Source: Nitrospirota bacterium (GTDB lineage: Bacteria > Nitrospinota_A > UBA7883). From it: a stretch of DNA of 13,326 nt. The translations under genes and the position numbers were made by a program. Position 1 is the stretch's first letter. Each line of letters begins with the position of its first letter. The notes under the pieces were generated by a model. The model did no database searches. It was given only the letters and a program-made list of their open reading frames with translations, and had not been told where the DNA came from. Of the stretch, positions 13,089-13,326 are shown one piece after another. The DNA is taken from the NCBI GenBank assembly GCA_011052055.1, contig DRJW01000079.1, forward strand, positions 1 to 13,326, written 5' to 3'.

Positions 13089-13326
13089 GTTGTCCCCGTG
13101 AGTTGTATGTATAAACCGCTTTTACTATTGGCGTTAGCGGCCCCCAAACTTCATAAAATGTTGAAAAAGGCTTGATTTTACCTTTATTGGCGGATTTTTT
13201 CAACCGCAAGCTTGAAAAGGGTGGATTACAGGAGCAATCCGCCTTATTGGCGGGCTACATAAACGGACGGGTTTGATGATTATATACTTAAAATACAGTA
13301 TGTTTTCACTCCCAGAGGTGTGAGGC
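13089..13326. other. Non-coding region upstream of argD with small dyads and a spaced TATTGGCG motif
   Basis: No supportable gene is seen in these 238 bases. Dyads are TTTTCAA (13197-13203) with TTGAAAA (13212-13218); GGTGGATT (13220-13227) with AATCCGCC (13236-13243, one G-T pair); and CCGCC (13239-13243) with GGCGG (13249-13253). TATTGGCG occurs at 13126, 13185 and 13245, and TTATTGGCGG is exact at 13184-13193 and 13244-13253. The argD promoter should lie here; TATACA on the minus strand near 13107-13112 is a weak -10 candidate with no clear -35. Confidence 0.35.

Noticed and set aside
13220..13243. tRNA-like stem upstream of argD
   Set aside because: Only a single 8-bp hairpin is present; no cloverleaf, T-loop or CCA-adjacent acceptor can be formed.
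13126..13253. CRISPR-like array from the ~60-bp spaced TATTGGCG motif
   Set aside because: The shared unit is only 8-10 bp, the intervening segments are not uniform spacers, and no cas gene is nearby.
13273..13301. Plus-strand promoter (TTGATG, 17 bp, CAGTAT) near the right edge
   Set aside because: The -10 match is poor and no gene start is visible before the window ends.

Overview
The window reads as a bacterial chromosome segment from an organism with dissimilatory sulfur metabolism. Three blocks sit side by side: a sulfate activation/APS reduction operon, a small accessory island of toxin-antitoxin genes, and an arginine biosynthesis pair. The APS reductase, Qmo and ATP sulfurylase proteins resemble those of sulfate reducers and Qmo-type sulfur oxidisers (Desulfobacterota, Nitrospirota, Nitrospinota and similar). 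I cannot fix the phylum, or decide between reductive and oxidative direction, from this sequence alone.

Bases 1-7589, all on the minus strand, form one compact operon in the order aprB, aprA, qmoA, qmoB, qmoC, sat (sat runs off the left edge). Sat activates sulfate to APS. AprBA interconverts APS and sulfite plus AMP. QmoABC links AprBA to the membrane quinone pool. Gaps are short (1-106 nt), and the longest, between aprA and qmoA, holds a perfect 12-bp hairpin that could set relative expression of the two halves. Divergent from aprB, at 7816-8733, is a LysR-type regulator. The 226-bp shared promoter region has a TATAAT facing each way and two copies of AATAGATA placed as a LysR-type operator could be.

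Bases 8734-10950 are an accessory patch. It holds palindromic repeats likely dispersed elsewhere in the genome, a MbcA/ParS/Xre-type antitoxin and a RES-domain toxin in an order opposite to the usual one, a remnant of the 3' end of argF, and a MntA-HepT (type VII) module. The MntA-HepT pair is AT-rich and lies exactly between the argF remnant and the intact argF 3' end. The two argF ends differ mainly at synonymous positions. This suggests an islet inserted at the argF terminus, leaving a second, foreign or displaced argF tail. The hepT frame has no canonical start codon: ATA stands where ATG is expected, overlapping the mntA stop.

Bases 10951-13088 (minus strand) encode argD and argF with an ATGA overlap, for the transamination and carbamoylation steps of arginine synthesis. 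The last 238 bases hold no convincing gene but contain several small dyads and three copies of TATTGGCG about 60 bp apart.
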